A DNA stretch of 64,000 bases from Kingdonia uniflora (GCA_014058105.1 JACGCM010001796.1:124001-188000), one strand, 5' to 3'; counted from the stretch's first letter, positions 36,501 to 48,472 are shown. Made by a program: numbers and translations. The notes: generated by a model not told the origin, from the sequence alone.

Positions 36501-39500
36501 GGTATTCGATACAATAGGGTAAACTTGTCGATACCATTATTTTTACAATAGCAACTAGCCCAATGGCCAAGTAATCCCATAAACTGGACTGTGAATGAAC
36601 ACCAGTGTTAGGGTCCCGCCTAAAGAGTAGATGTGCCGTATAATCGACATTACTTAAGTACATAGTTGCTTTTGTCTAGGATTTTTTAACCTCTTCGAGA
36701 GGCAATAATTTTTCATTTTTCTTGTTCTCTTATATGTGAGCTGTCGTTTTTTTTATTAATAAAGTACATTTATCAACAACAACAAAAACTCAAGTATGTC
36801 CTGGATAAAACCCAAAACGACACGAAGTATTGCAAACGAGAATAAAGTTTGCCTGGGATTTTCCGCACATTGGTCAGTAGGTTAATTGTTTCAGGTATAG
36901 GTTCGTCAACTGAGTATCATAACATTGGAGAGTGAGTTTGATTTTAAATAGTAAAACTCACTTTCACAATACTATTGGAGATGCTACAATAAAATGCAGA
37001 AAAAAAAATGAACTACAAACTTACCTCAAGATCCAAATGGATCCTCCATAAATGACCATGAACATTATCACATATAAGGTCGGGATTAAGAAAGACCCAG
37101 GCATCTCCATAGATGTTTCCTTCATGATCACTCACTTCATTTGTCTCCATGTGGATCATATCTTTCCCACCGGTGCGAGAGGACGAAGCATTAGCTTTAG
37201 GGTAACCCTTCAATCGAAGTGGGAGCGGAGCAGATATTGGTGCACGGGAATCTGAATATACATCGTATAATATAACAACTTTTGCATCCACTTGATGAAC
37301 GAGAAGTACATTGTCAATAACACTGACTGCAATCCTGCTCGAATAAATTGGAACGGAACCCTGAAATGAAGAGAACGACATTGTAACATAATAAAAGCGA
37401 TATTATAGGACCACCCAAACTATAAGAATATGTTTCCGCAAGAATTACTCAGTCGGTAAAAGAAATTGTTGAAGCGGTTCCAATATTGTGCTAAAACTTC
37501 AAAAACATGAAAAAGAGGCATGCAATGGTGATTGGGGTCCTACAACATTAATCAAGGTCCAAAACCCATCTACTTTTCCAACTTGACTAGTTAGCTCTCG
37601 CAGATTGATTGCTAAAACTAAATTTCTACATGTGACGGCATTTAGATCCCCCATGTTATTAAGCACAGAGGCAAGATCACTGTTAAAGAAGAGACAACAA
37701 AAAGAGCAATTCCCAAATAGATATGAGCTCCAAAGTTCTTACCCAAAACATAAATAATGTGGATAAACATGAATTATATGGATAAATTATGCAATAAAAA
37801 CATAGCCAACTTGATAAGAAAACATAGAGACAGATAAAGTGATTTATAAATAGCATAATGCCCTTGAGATGATGGATATGTAGAAATGCCGTACAAATAG
37901 GTCTTTTGTTCTATTCACATCAGAAGATTTATACTTTTATACTCCACATAAACAAAGGTTATCTTCTTCTTTTTCGTGGAAGATAAACAAGGTTAATGTT
38001 ATATATGAAGTAAAAAAATTTCATACTCCATAGGCAAATTGATCACAACAAAAACCATTAATTTAAAAAAAGACTAGGAGAGCTGGAAGAAACCTGAAAA
38101 AAAATAACAAAAATAAACAATAGAATTGACGTTGAGCATGAAAATACCTGTTGGACAACAGCGTCACGGTAAAATCTATACAAGTGAAGAAGCATTGCAA
38201 CCCGATCTACTTGCAAGCTGTATATCCTACCATAGCTGCCAATGTTGATAAATAAATCTATAAGAGAGTTTTTCAATATGATGTACAAAAAATTTGATGC
38301 TTTTAATAAACTGGTAGGGTGCCTGTCCTAGGGTGGGTGTTTTCCATTCAGAAAATGTAAGAAACACTGATACTAATGCTCTAAGAAAAAGGAATAGTAG
38401 CAAAACCTACATTGTAACAATATGCACATCTTCTACAGCCAGGACAGGTTTCTTATTTGCCTCGTATTTGGCCATTCCCATCTCAAACCGTGGCAAGCGA
38501 ACGACTCCTGCAAATGAAAACTGAAATAGAAGAAAAAAAATAGTGATCAGTTAAACCTAGAAAGCACCTGAGAAGTAAACATTGTATACGGCATTTCCAT
38601 CGATATGGTAGAAACTGAAAGTACAGATTGAAGTTGATAATATTACCTGAAACCCAGTAAAAGTTTTGCACTGCATCCCAGAAGCAAGAAGAACCATCCG
38701 ACTTTCATGAGTGTACACATACCAACTCACACTTAATTTCTTTGTCTCCACCAGACGGAGTGCTTTTAACTCGGGTACATATGAGTACAAGTCCAGACCA
38801 CTGCATTGAACTCAAGATTAAAGCAATGATGTAATAGCCAAGCTCAACGGACTTAAAGTGACATAGAAGTAAGCTAGAGTTATTTAGGGTCGTGAATAGC
38901 ATCCTATATCTATCATCAGGAGCAAGTGGACAAAATCAGACACAAATATCCACAAAACATAGACTAAGTAATATTTTGTGTACAATGTCTTAGAGGCTGT
39001 TTTTTTTTTTGCTGAATCTGAATGCTTATTCTGAATCTGAAGTCTGAATGCTGAACCTCAACTGTAAAAAGCTTGTTTGTTTTTTTTACTGAAAAAAAAA
39101 GTCCTGAAATTTCTTAAAATTCTGTATTTATTGTTCTTACCCTTGTCCATTTCTAGAGCTTTCAATTGATTGAAAACAACTAATAATGCAAATGCATATT
39201 TGTTATGAGATAAACGAACTTAAGTTAAAGATCAAATAGTGTTTCATGCAACAACAACAAAATTGTATGGATACATTTATCTACGAAAACAACACCATTT
39301 GCTACGACCAATCATCTCTCTACACCCCTAGTAAAGAACATTCATCTATCGATACGATTGAAGAATACCATAGAACGATTCAACACAATTTCTCGAATTG
39401 GGCTAATAAGTTGAAAACCTATATCTATTGTAGACTCAAATCCGAAATCATTACTCATTATAAACATTATTGATATAACCAATGATGTTAGGTTTGCTTA

Positions 39501-41054
39501 ACATGGAGATTCACAACAAAAAGGGTTAAAAGAAAAACATATTAGCTCAATCGAAATCAGCTTAAAGGTTGATTAGATTATCTAAGCTCATCAAATCCCC
39601 AAATCATCAAAATCAAAAGCCATTTTTTTCTTATTTGAAGATCGGAGATCATCACCATCAACAAATAAACATAGATTTGATACAAAACGAACTCAGATCT
39701 GATGATGAAAATTTTTACTTTATTACTTCATGGTGAGGGATGGGAAAGATTACTTCAAGCATAGGCAGGAGAGAGAGAGTGAGAACACATACAAAAAAAA
39801 TGAAGATAAGAAAAGAGAGAAATAAAACAAGGGTATATTTGGAATTAAATATTTTTACTTAAAGTTTCGTAGAATCACCACAACTTCAGTAAATTAGTTT
39901 GAATAATCTAGGATTCTCAACTTATTCAAATCACTGAAAGTGGGGGTGCCTATACCAATAAGTCCCTTTTTCATTATAAAAAACAAACACTACTTATTTC
40001 ACTTAATATGTGCTAAATAAGTAAAATAAGTAGAATAAGCCTAAAATAAAAACAACCTCTTAGTCAATCTTAAGATATGGAATCCTACTTATATTCTCAA
40101 ATCGCAATCCTTATAAATAAATTCGGTTGACATTAATATGTATTCATTTTCACGACAATATTTCAAAAATTCTCTCTTTTTCAAAGCAGTAATCCAGTAA
40201 ATCATATCCATGTGGACTCAATGGCGTGATATATTCCATATCTGCTTATTATAATCACCTACTCAATTGTATGCCTACAATTAACTTCGCACCAACTAAC
40301 ACAGATTGGGAAAAAACTTTTAGCCCACACCTACCTAGTCTTGATAAATATAAGATCACAGGTTCGGCAGTCTGTCCAGAAAAAGCCAACTATGCACTCA
40401 GCATCTGACCGACATCTTTGAGTAAAAGTCTCCCGCGATTCTCTATTAATAAACTGAATCTCATGGTTTGACCTTTGAATCCCTATAACCTTTCGATCTA
40501 GAGAAAATCGAATGGAGAGCACGGGTCCTTCGCCAATTGAATCAGCACTAAGGGCATTGTGTGAAGTAGGTTGGGCAATATCCCAAGCCAAAACCTGCCC
40601 AAAAAAATAAATAATGCAAGTACTAAATTAGTTTTTTTTTGCAAAAAAAATACTAAATTATTACATTTACGAAAGATTTTAAACTCTCACTAATAAATTG
40701 CCTCTATTTGCAGTAAAGTGCCATGAGATACACACATTTACTTAAAATGCTGAATTATTACTATGTATCACAATGACGTAAAAATACATCAAAATACAAA
40801 AGACGTGTGGTCTCACGAGAGGTTTTACATTTTTCAATATTTATGCGTGAACAGATACTGACGTGATGTTACATCTACCTAATTACCTGATCAGATGTTA
40901 GGGAGAGTAGTAACTTGTTTCCATCGTCATAATATAAACCTCTTGAACCAGGAGTATTGCATCTTAAGGGGGGATGCTGAATATAAACATGTGACAGAGC
41001 ACCAGATCCACTTGAGGCAACACCCGGCTGAGATTTTGATGTTGCTCCAAACAT
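33591..41054 (-). CDS. RMC1: RMC1/Mic1-like regulator of the MON1-CCZ1 complex (11 exons)
   Basis: Homologue of C18orf8/Mic1 (RMC1), a subunit of the MON1-CCZ1 exchange factor that activates Rab7 on late endosomes and the vacuole. Exons: 40887-41054, 40335-40594, 38647-38800, 38411-38520, 38148-38235, 37025-37360, 36364-36438, 35651-36123, 34532-34640, 34194-34373, 33591-33770. All have AG/GT borders and keep phase, giving 710 residues and a stop. The N-terminus has SHVYIQHPPLRCN and a beta-propeller-like half with FFWTDC, SWYVYTHESRMVLLASGMQC and LLHLYRFYRDAVVQQ. A Ser-rich linker (residues about 410-520) follows. The helical Mic1 half has RYAELGLFIVNK, LSLHHDYVLMLVQDGYYLEA and FLEAAFASNDSQHLAAVLR. 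The ATG at 41054 begins the conserved block and fits known plant homologues. No lesion was seen. The closest relative from memory is Arabidopsis At3g12010. Confidence 0.92.
33818..33912. repeat. tandem repeat of about 50 bp in an RMC1 intron
   Basis: Two imperfect copies of a unit containing GAGAGTTAACATATGGYATATC, followed by a partial third (ATATATAATTTTGA). It lies in the last RMC1 intron (33771-34193), and no function is apparent. Confidence 0.7.
36490..36984. mobile_element. MITE with GCATCTCCAA ends
   Basis: About 495 bp in the RMC1 intron 36439-37024, flanked by inverted GCATCTCCAACGGTATT and GCATCTCCAATAGTATT. This terminal motif is common in plant MITEs. I could not define a target duplication, so the superfamily is left open. 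Confidence 0.6.
38993..40059. mobile_element. Tourist-like (PIF/Harbinger) element
   Basis: 1067 bp in the RMC1 intron 38801-40334. The ends are GAGGCTGTTTTT and GAGGTTGTTTTT (right end read on the minus strand), and TTA flanks both sides (38990-38992 and 40060-40062). There is no transposase frame, so it is a non-autonomous copy. Confidence 0.75.
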
Positions 41055-41437
41055 GCTTTAATGTTTTTGTCTTTCGATTTGACAATGCCGATATTCCTTG
41101 GCAGATGAAGAAAAGAATCTTAAACCTTTCCTTTTAGCTGTTGAGCACCAGAAACAAATGTTAGAAGTGAAATTTGAAAATAAAAGAATTTTGATCCATA
41201 CGTTAGTACTTAGTTAACTTTCAGCAGAATACTATATCATGGTAGAACAGCTTTAGTAAAGCTAGTAAGTATGCACATGCGTTACATTTGTTACTTGGGC
41301 ATAATCAAAATAAAAAATGATGCAGATACAAATACTTTTTATAGCATGCATGAAGTCAAAAATAGAAAAGGATAAGTGATTGCTGTACCCATAGAGAAAA
41401 AACATAAATCCATTTTAGAACTTATTTTTAAGAAACA

Positions 41438-42035
41438 TCTATACTAATCTATAAGCCAAACACCCCACTATAGCCGTTTGAGCCGGGGGTGTTGGTCTGT
41501 AGTACCAAGAAAGGACGAAAAAACCCATCCACTTCTGCAAATTCCACATATGCCCTCCCTAATAAAAACACTTCTCTTGATTTTGTTCTTCAAATTTGCG
41601 GGAATATGTAGAAATTTTCTCTAAAAGTGGCATCTTTCAATTCAAATTCTTTGTCTTTGATATATGTTTTTCTATGAGGGATTTGTGTATATGATAAGAT
41701 GTAGGATTATTGCCTGCTGATGGGTTCTTTAAAAGGGGGGTTTCATTGCACATTAAAAATCAAGGTCTCACTAGAGTTGTTGTGGTTGGTTTTAGAGAGG
41801 AACGATAGGAAGTTTTACCTATTGTAAAGCCTTCGGTGTAAAATTGGGTTTGATCAGTTGCCACAAATGGCCATTTGACAGCCTTTTGTTAGGAGACAAT
41901 CCCCGTTTGATAACTTAATGTTAAGGAGCCCCTACAACAACGTTGTGGTGGTCGGTGGTCCAATGACTTTGGTGAGTTAATCTACCGAAGGAGACGCGTG
42001 AAGCGCGCCTGAAAAGGGAGGATGCACAACACTAG
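41438..42035 (+). mobile_element. non-autonomous Helitron
   Basis: 598 bp beginning TCTATACTAATCTATAAGC and ending CTAG. A CGCG-rich subterminal hairpin (GACGCGTGAAGCGCGCC) lies about 25 bp before the 3' end. It is inserted between A (41437) and T (42036) with no target duplication, as Helitrons do. There is no Rep/helicase frame. It lies about 380 bp upstream of the RMC1 ATG. Confidence 0.75.
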
Positions 42036-42965
42036 TTCTTTTAAATCATATCCAACGGAAAAAAGTAAGATCCTGAATTTATCAATAGCATTATCAGATA
42101 GCCTGAAGAACCTTAAACATGGATAGAAGAACGGGGAATGAGAAGAGGATTGAAGGAGGGGAGGAAGAAGAGACGTGGGAAAAAGGAGACAAAGAAGAAC
42201 CGAGGAAGAGGCATAGAAGAGAAGGTCTTGGAACATGTGATAGAAAAGACTTTTGTAGATGGACTAACTTAATGACACGGCTGCCTTCCATGAAGGGCAG
42301 TTTTAACATCGCTATAGTCATATACTTAAATAAGGATATAATCATAAAAAGATTTATTTTGAGGCCTTCGGTTCACTACAGTATAGATATATTACCACGT
42401 TCTGCATGCATGCTTTCAAAGCAAGAAACTCCTTCAAACACATATCACGTTCAATCTCTGGAACCTTTTGCGCAACACAACTGCCGTATTCTTTGGACTG
42501 CAGTTAATATCACATTTAAATGATATCATAAGCATTTTCCAGCTTAAAGAAAAGGTGCATAAGCAGCTAAATTACGCACAAACCAAAATTCTATTTGCAA
42601 TTAATAGGAGTACAATATCGGAGTGTTTACAAGGCTAGCTGAAAAGAAAACCTCAGGTTCAAGGAGATAGGTGTCTGCTTATGCACCCAGTTGTGCACAA
42701 CAATTAAGATGCAAGATACGTGCAATTTATATGCATAGTGGGCACCATGAAATTGAAAATTTAAGAAGCAAAACTGGTACGGATTTATTTTCACCTCCCT
42801 ATTATTTTTGGGTGAAGATACACCGATAAACCTTACGCCAACCAGCATTTCTTGATTCATAAAAATTACTATCTACGATCTACTCAAGACGAATAGACCC
42901 GTTAGCTTTATAAGTAATCCCACTATAAACCATAATACCTATTTTCCGCTATTTCATCACTATAC

Positions 42966-42967
<2 letters not shown>

Positions 42968-43033
<66 letters not shown>
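42968..43033. repeat. (GA)n microsatellite
   Basis: About 33 units of GA followed by a G-rich end. As CT on the gene strand it would be a pyrimidine tract upstream of RMC1. Such tracts are common in plant leaders and promoters, but no role can be shown here. Confidence 0.95.
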
Positions 43034-43038
<5 letters not shown>

Positions 43039-43960
43039 GGGGCACAATAAACTAGACTCGCTATGAACCCTTTAAGTTAATTGTCCTACATCATAAACTC
43101 AATGCATTACCCGTGTTTAAATCCCAAATAAATATGAGAAGAATAACATGAATTGAAACCACTCAATAGTATAGTGCATGGTGCAGAACTATAAATATTT
43201 GTACCCCGCAGACTGACCTGGGATGTACAATTTATCAAAATGCGCTTGAGAGTGGAAGTAGTCTTCCTGTCTTTCATATCCAGAAAACTGAAAAAAGGAT
43301 AGCCAATAATATATATATTTAATTCCAAATGTTCATCAGCTACACTCTAATATTGCTGATTGAATGTAGTTAGATTATGAAAAATCCTATAATAAGGTAG
43401 AACATGGTGATGCCTTATCAGACATTTTACAATACCAACTACCAAGTTTGATATGACAAACAGCAAGAATATGAAGATGCAGTCAATAGAGATGAAGTCA
43501 TGTTAATATAAACTTGTAGGTATGACAATAAATGAGTTTTCAGGTTTAACACATTTGTCAGACCAGTATGTCATGTCATACCAGTCAAAACTTCTACAAA
43601 ACAAGGATTTGGGAAAACTTCAATGTCCACATTGTCTACATGGGTTCTAATGTTCACTTACCATGATTCCAAATTACTTCTAATGGCATATGCTAAACTT
43701 CTCAAGCAAACTTTGTATTTTATACAATAAAACGGTTAAGTTAAATAACTTTTATTTTATTTTTTTGGTAATACAAGTAGCTGAGTAGAAACTCCAGTAA
43801 CCTACCATGATAGTAAAAGCAAAGACCCCATGTAAAATTATTAGGTTTATTAGAGCAACACTAAAAATGCTAAGTTGTACAACTAATTGATTCAAGCGCT
43901 CCTCGTGAAAACACAAGCTAGCAGCTTCAAGTCCAACAAAGTATTTGGTCCTAGGCCAAT

Positions 43961-44161
43961 TCAGTTGACGAACTCTGCTGACTTTCTGAAGGCATCAACA
44001 CGGTTCAGCTGTAATCCAAGATCTCTGTTGGGAGTTATGTTATCGGCCTTAATCCTCTCTCTGAGTCTGTAAGCAGGAGAATTACCATTTACGTAAACCT
44101 GGACAAGACACTTATAAATGGGAAGCCTTATAAGATACCTCTCATCCGAAGACAAATCCAT
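43961..44161 (-). CDS. unassigned 66-codon open frame, protein-like
   Basis: The frame starts MDLSSDERYLIRLPIYKCL and ends RVDAFRKSAEFVN. Its composition looks like real protein (balanced hydrophobic and charged residues, no repeats), but I do not recognise a family. It lies upstream of RMC1 on the same strand and could be a gene fragment brought by a transposon, a small host ORF, or chance. Confidence 0.2.
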   Translation of the reverse strand: MDLSSDERYLIRLPIYKCLVQVYVNGNSPAYRLRERIKADNITPNRDLGLQLNRVDAFRKSAEFVN

Positions 44162-44500
44162 TGAAGAGGTACCCCCTGAAATTCTGTATTGTCTACACTA
44201 CAACAAGAGTACTCTTTCAAAGTGCAGAAAAATATTTCTACCCAAAAAAACAAAAAGAAACATAATGTTTCGCCTTATGAATCCCCAAATAGCGGCATAA
44301 ACCAACATATCCCAAAAAGGATTTTTTACTAGCAGATAACGAAACTTCTATCTTTCTTCTCTTCCTCTCTGTCTCTAAATCTCGCTGCTCACAGCTTACT
44401 AATAACAATCCATCTCTCTTTCCCACCTCTCCCTATAGTTGATCATTCCACATTTCCCACTTTAGCTATTTCTACACGAAGTTCCTTCCACCCCCACTAC

Positions 44501-44962
44501 TGTTGAGCCGCGCCGCGGAAGCCAAACTCCGATTCGATCCAATTAGTTACAAACAATCTAAATGAATACACACAAACAAAAGGACAACACACATTTACCG
44601 TGGTTCGGCGAATTGCCTACGTCCACACAAACTAGAGAGAGAGTTTATTCAATGATTTTTGGTTACAATCTCAAACCAATTTGAGGTCTCTCAAGATTTT
44701 TTCTCTCCAATGATTCCTCACAAATAGATCTCACCAAAGGTGGCTTACAAAATCCCAAAGTCTCCCTTATATACTTGGGAGACCTAATACAATCGACACC
44801 GATCTCGAGACAAACCAATGGCTCCAAACAATACTCAAAATAAAGTTTTTCCGATGTCTCGTCGAACAGACAGACTTCTGTTCGATTAAATATACAAAGT
44901 CTATTCGAATACACAGGCCATCTGACTGATTTGTTTGAATACGCATTGAGTCTGTTCGAACA
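44501..44962 (-). repeat. solo LTR (Ty1/copia-like)
   Basis: 462 bp running TGTTGAGCC...GTTCGAACA on the plus strand. The target duplication ACTAC is exact at 44496-44500 and 44963-44967. It contains the GTGGACGTAGGCAATTCGCC block (minus strand) often seen in copia LTRs. No internal region remains, so it is the product of LTR-LTR recombination. Confidence 0.85.
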
Positions 44963-45689
44963 ACTACAACACATTATACAAAACTAATGAGTTCAGTACT
45001 TAGTAATGGTTTGTTATTAATGGGTAGCAAATAAATTACCCCTCTAACTCCAATCACAGTTGCTTCATTTCAAGCCTCCAATCTTGCTAAAACCCCAAAT
45101 CAATTCCACCCCAGAATACAAAAACTTCATCACCTCACATAAACTAATAAAAATCACAGCTTTATATCCAAAACTAATCATCAAATACACAACATCTACC
45201 AATAAACAAACACCTACAAATGCAAATTCATAACTAATTTAACAAATAAAAACTAGGGCTTGATCTAATTATACAATATTAAGCCTAATCAGATTCTTAG
45301 AAACTGAAATTAAAGCATAGTTTGAGTATTATCTGATATTTGATTAAAATGATTTATGAATTGAGAACTGCTGGAGATGATTGAATTAGGCAAAATTGGA
45401 AGAAAAAAAAAATACCTCAAAAAATAATGGCAGAAACAAAACGGAGAAGAAGAGTAGTGTGTAATTAAACCGCCAACTTCTCCTACCTAACAGTCTTCTT
45501 CTCTACTAAAGTTGTGGCATTTTACGAGATATCGTGAAAATAAAATGTAATAAAATGTTACCGTATATACCGTAATCTTCTGGGAACAGCCAGATGTAAT
45601 GTCTTTTCTTGTGTAGAAGTAGACAAGTCGTTTATTTTTTAGATGAACGAGCAATTGTGCACACGCGACACATTAGATCTGGGGGATAA

Positions 45690-46324
45690 GGTTGGGTGGT
45701 TTTGAATTAATTTTAATGTAGTTTGAAGAAGGTATCTGAAATAGAGACAGAAAAGAAATTGGTAAAACCATTGTAGATTTCTTCACTGATATCTTTAAAA
45801 GCTCTAACCCCAACATCAAGGTCCAAGATCTCAATATTTTTTTGTAGTTCTATCTCTGATGATGAAAACAAGAATCTCACCAGAGACCCTACCATTGAAG
45901 AAATCAAATATGCCTTGTTCTCGAACACCATAGCCAACCACATTCTCTTAATCCCTCTTAGTAAGAACCCGACTAGCGATGTCCTCAGGGAAAGAGAGGA
46001 AAATAATGGTATCATCACCGTTAAGCATGTCTACCAATCGATGGTGAAATGAGGATGTTCGCTACTTCAATCTCCCTAGTACTGACACTCAGATGGACAA
46101 TTCATAGAGCATAATCTAGAAACTCAAGATACTTTTTTTGTATTTAACACTTTGTTTGTAAAGCTATGTATAAGGGTCTTCTCACAAAGGTCAATCTCAA
46201 CCGAGGTCCTGGAGAAAATGGCACATAGTCAACGTTGATGCCTCTTGGACCTCCCCAACCTCTCCTGGCGGTATTGGTTTTATTATTAAATCTAACTTAC
46301 GTTCTACGTTATGTGCAAGATTCG
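45690..46324 (+). mobile_element. degraded LINE, left-arm copy, 5' part
   Basis: Plus-strand relics of LINE pol. At about 45720-45840 the reading resembles the pre-RT segment (IVDFFTDIFKSSNPN). From 46224 it reads VNVDASWTSPTSPGGIGF, the start of the RNase H-like RVT_3 domain. The frame is interrupted at 46324 by the copia insertion and resumes at 49419. The piece from 46224 onward has an inverted homologue ending at 58414. Confidence 0.65.
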
Positions 46325-46560
46325 TATAAGAACATGCAAAGATAAAACTCACTGTGCTTTGGTGAGACTCATTGAGCTATTATTTATAGAGGTTTATGCG
46401 ATATACATCAACTCTATAATCCCTATCTAGATCACAAGATAGCTTATCTAGTGGATGAGTACAAGAGAGTTTTATATAAGAGATGGTACTGATCTATTTA
46501 TCTGATAAGTAAAGCTCATCTTTTCAAGGTTGTGAAGACTCCATATTCTTCACGTTAATA
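46325..46560 (-). repeat. copia 3' LTR
   Basis: 236 bp. It carries about 75 bp (near 46430-46505) that the 5' LTR lacks. The extra block is bounded by short ATCT repeats, so a deletion in the 5' LTR is the simplest reading. Confidence 0.9.
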
Positions 46561-47078
46561 CTCCCCGGCAAACTGAGCGGCGCGGATGTGACGGTAAGTT
46601 TGGATCGTAGTTGTTGAAAATGCGGTGTACTTAAGCTTTTAGTAAGGACATCGGCAATTTGATCTTTAGAAGAAATGAAGCGAACTAGAAGATCCCGGCG
46701 GGCAACCTTTTCCCTTACAAAGTGAAAGTCAACTTCTATATGTTTTGCACGAGAATGAAAAACCGGATTGGCAGAAAGATAAGTAGCCCCCAAATTATCA
46801 CACCATAACACTGGGGGCGACAAAAGATTGACACCAAGTTCTTTTATAAGAGAATTGAGCCAAATAACCTCGGATGTGGCTAATGCTAAAACACGATATT
46901 CTGATTTTGTGCTAGACCGAGATACCGTATCTTGCTTCTTGGAACTCCATGTAATGATGTTAGGTCCAAAAAATGTGCATAAACCTGATGTAGATCGTCT
47001 ATCATCTGGACACCCTGCATAATCTGCATCAGAAAAGGCAGACAAGGCATCACAAACTATCAGAGACCCATTTTTCAC
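46524..47078 (-). pseudogene. copia RNase H domain
   Basis: The frame reads [55 protein letters not shown] and [13 protein letters not shown], the full C-terminal RNase H of Ty1/copia pol, ending with [15 protein letters not shown]. It is intact over the domain. The upstream part joins the rearranged repeat 47037-47493 and not RT, so no functional pol can be made. Confidence 0.9.
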
Positions 47079-47523
47079 TCAGTCCAAAAAAAGGAAACAC
47101 TAACCGTGAGAAAAAGGCAGCACTAACCGTGATAAAAGGAAACACTACTAGTGAGACCCATTTTTCATGGGGATCGCTTAGTCCGGGCGATGGGAGGCAC
47201 TACCCATGGGAGAATGCAAGCACTAACCATGGCATAGAAGGGCTATAAGGCATCACCAAGCATCAGAGACCCATTTTTCACTCAGTCCAAAAAAAGGAAA
47301 CACTAACCGTGAGAAAAAGGCAGCACTAACCGTGACTTGGTCCCAAAAAAGGCAGCACTAACTGTGATGAAGGGAAACACTACTAGTGAGACCCATTTTT
47401 CATGGGGATCGCTTAGTCCGGGCGATGGGAGGCACTACCCATGGAAGAATGCAAGCACTAACCATGGCATAGAAGGTCTAAAAAATAAGGCCTTGGACAC
47501 CCTGCATAATCTGCATCAGAAAA
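47007..47523. repeat. rearranged repeat module inside the copia element
   Basis: A 30-bp direct repeat beginning TGGACACCCTGCATAATCTG (47007-47036 and 47494-47523, part of the SDADYAGCP codons) brackets a 457-bp insert. The insert is about two tandem units of roughly 203 bp (starting near 47064 and 47267). The units are built from short motifs such as GCACTAACCGTGA, CACTACTAGTGAG and CACTACCCATGG, with ACCCATTTTTCA between. It replaces integrase and RT. Confidence 0.8.
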
Positions 47524-48471
47524 AATAAGTTCCAACAGTTTATTATAGACACTACTACTTGGTACAAACGGGAGACAATGACTTTTCCCCATTTGACATG
47601 ACGGACAAAACGTAGTTTTATTATTGGAGATAGGTAACACATGTCTAGAAATGACTTGATTGACGGTACGCATCATCGCATGACCCAGGCGCTTATGTCA
47701 TGTGTCTTTTGATGTCTTGACACCTAAGAAAGCAGGAGAGTGACTATAATTTGGGCTAACAAATTGTTTCAAAGAATAAAGTCCCCCTTTACGCGGTCCG
47801 CGCAACACCTCCTTCCCCGTCAAGCGATCCTTCACAAAAAAATAAGTGGGATGAAATTCAAAATAAACATCATTATCTATTGTGAATCGAGAGACAGATA
47901 AAAGATTTTGTGTGATGGAGGGAACACGATAAATATTACTCAAAGTAAAGGTTTTGGAAGGTGTGCGAAGAAAAGAAGTACCTTTTATGAGTAATAGAAA
48001 GGTTCTGACCATTACCTACTTTGATGGAGTCAGGGCCGCGATACTCTGATTAAAAACTCAAGTTGCTCAAATCCGCCGTAAGATGATTTGTCGCACCGGA
48101 GTCGGGATACCAATTTTGATTTGTAGGAATCCCCGGGGTAGCCATAAATGCAGCATTGCTGGACACAAAATTACCTTGATTTGATGCATCATTTTGATGC
48201 CAACATTGAGCAGTAGTATGATTATGCAAACCGCATACTTGGCACGCTCCTCCATATGTAGATGCATGTGGGTGATTACCAAAATATGAGTAATAAGAAT
48301 TACCTGATCGTCCACCGCGCCCGCGATTATTTCGCCCACGGCCCTGATATGAATGTTGATTTCTATTGAAAGATAGTTGATGCTGAGATGAACTCGCGTG
48401 GTTGTGAGATTGGCGGCTGCGAGAAGAGGTGGCAACATTGGCAGAAATTGGAGTGGTGTCGACGATAGCAC
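47524..48471 (-). pseudogene. copia zinc knuckle, protease and GAG-pre-integrase
   Basis: Read on the minus strand in broken frames: a CQVCGLHNHTTAQC zinc knuckle (CX2CX4HX4C), WYPDSGATNH with the protease DSG triad, then NIYRVPSITQNLLSVSRF and FCPSCQMGKSHCLPF of the pre-integrase finger. The last joins the duplicated SDADYAGCP codons at 47523. Frameshifts separate the parts. Confidence 0.8.
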
Positions 48472-48472
48472 T

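Larger units (their letters stand above)
41055..45480 (-). promoter_or_regulatory. probable leader and 5' UTR intron of RMC1
   Basis: On the minus strand, sequence near 45480-45416 looks like a first non-coding exon ending TTTTTTGAG|GTATTTTTTT. A possible acceptor CAACAG lies just upstream of the coding exon, near 41140. If right, the leader intron is about 4.3 kb and holds the Helitron, the (GA)n tract and the solo LTR. This is an inference from splice-like signals. A promoter closer to the ATG is possible. Confidence 0.35.

Noticed and set aside
37052..37255. Plus-strand ORFs across RMC1 and kinesin exons
   Set aside because: They are antisense shadows of well-supported exons.
47064..47490. 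CRISPR-like or regulatory repeat array
   Set aside because: The repeats are two long tandem units inside a broken copia element and lack regular spacers. The genome is plant.
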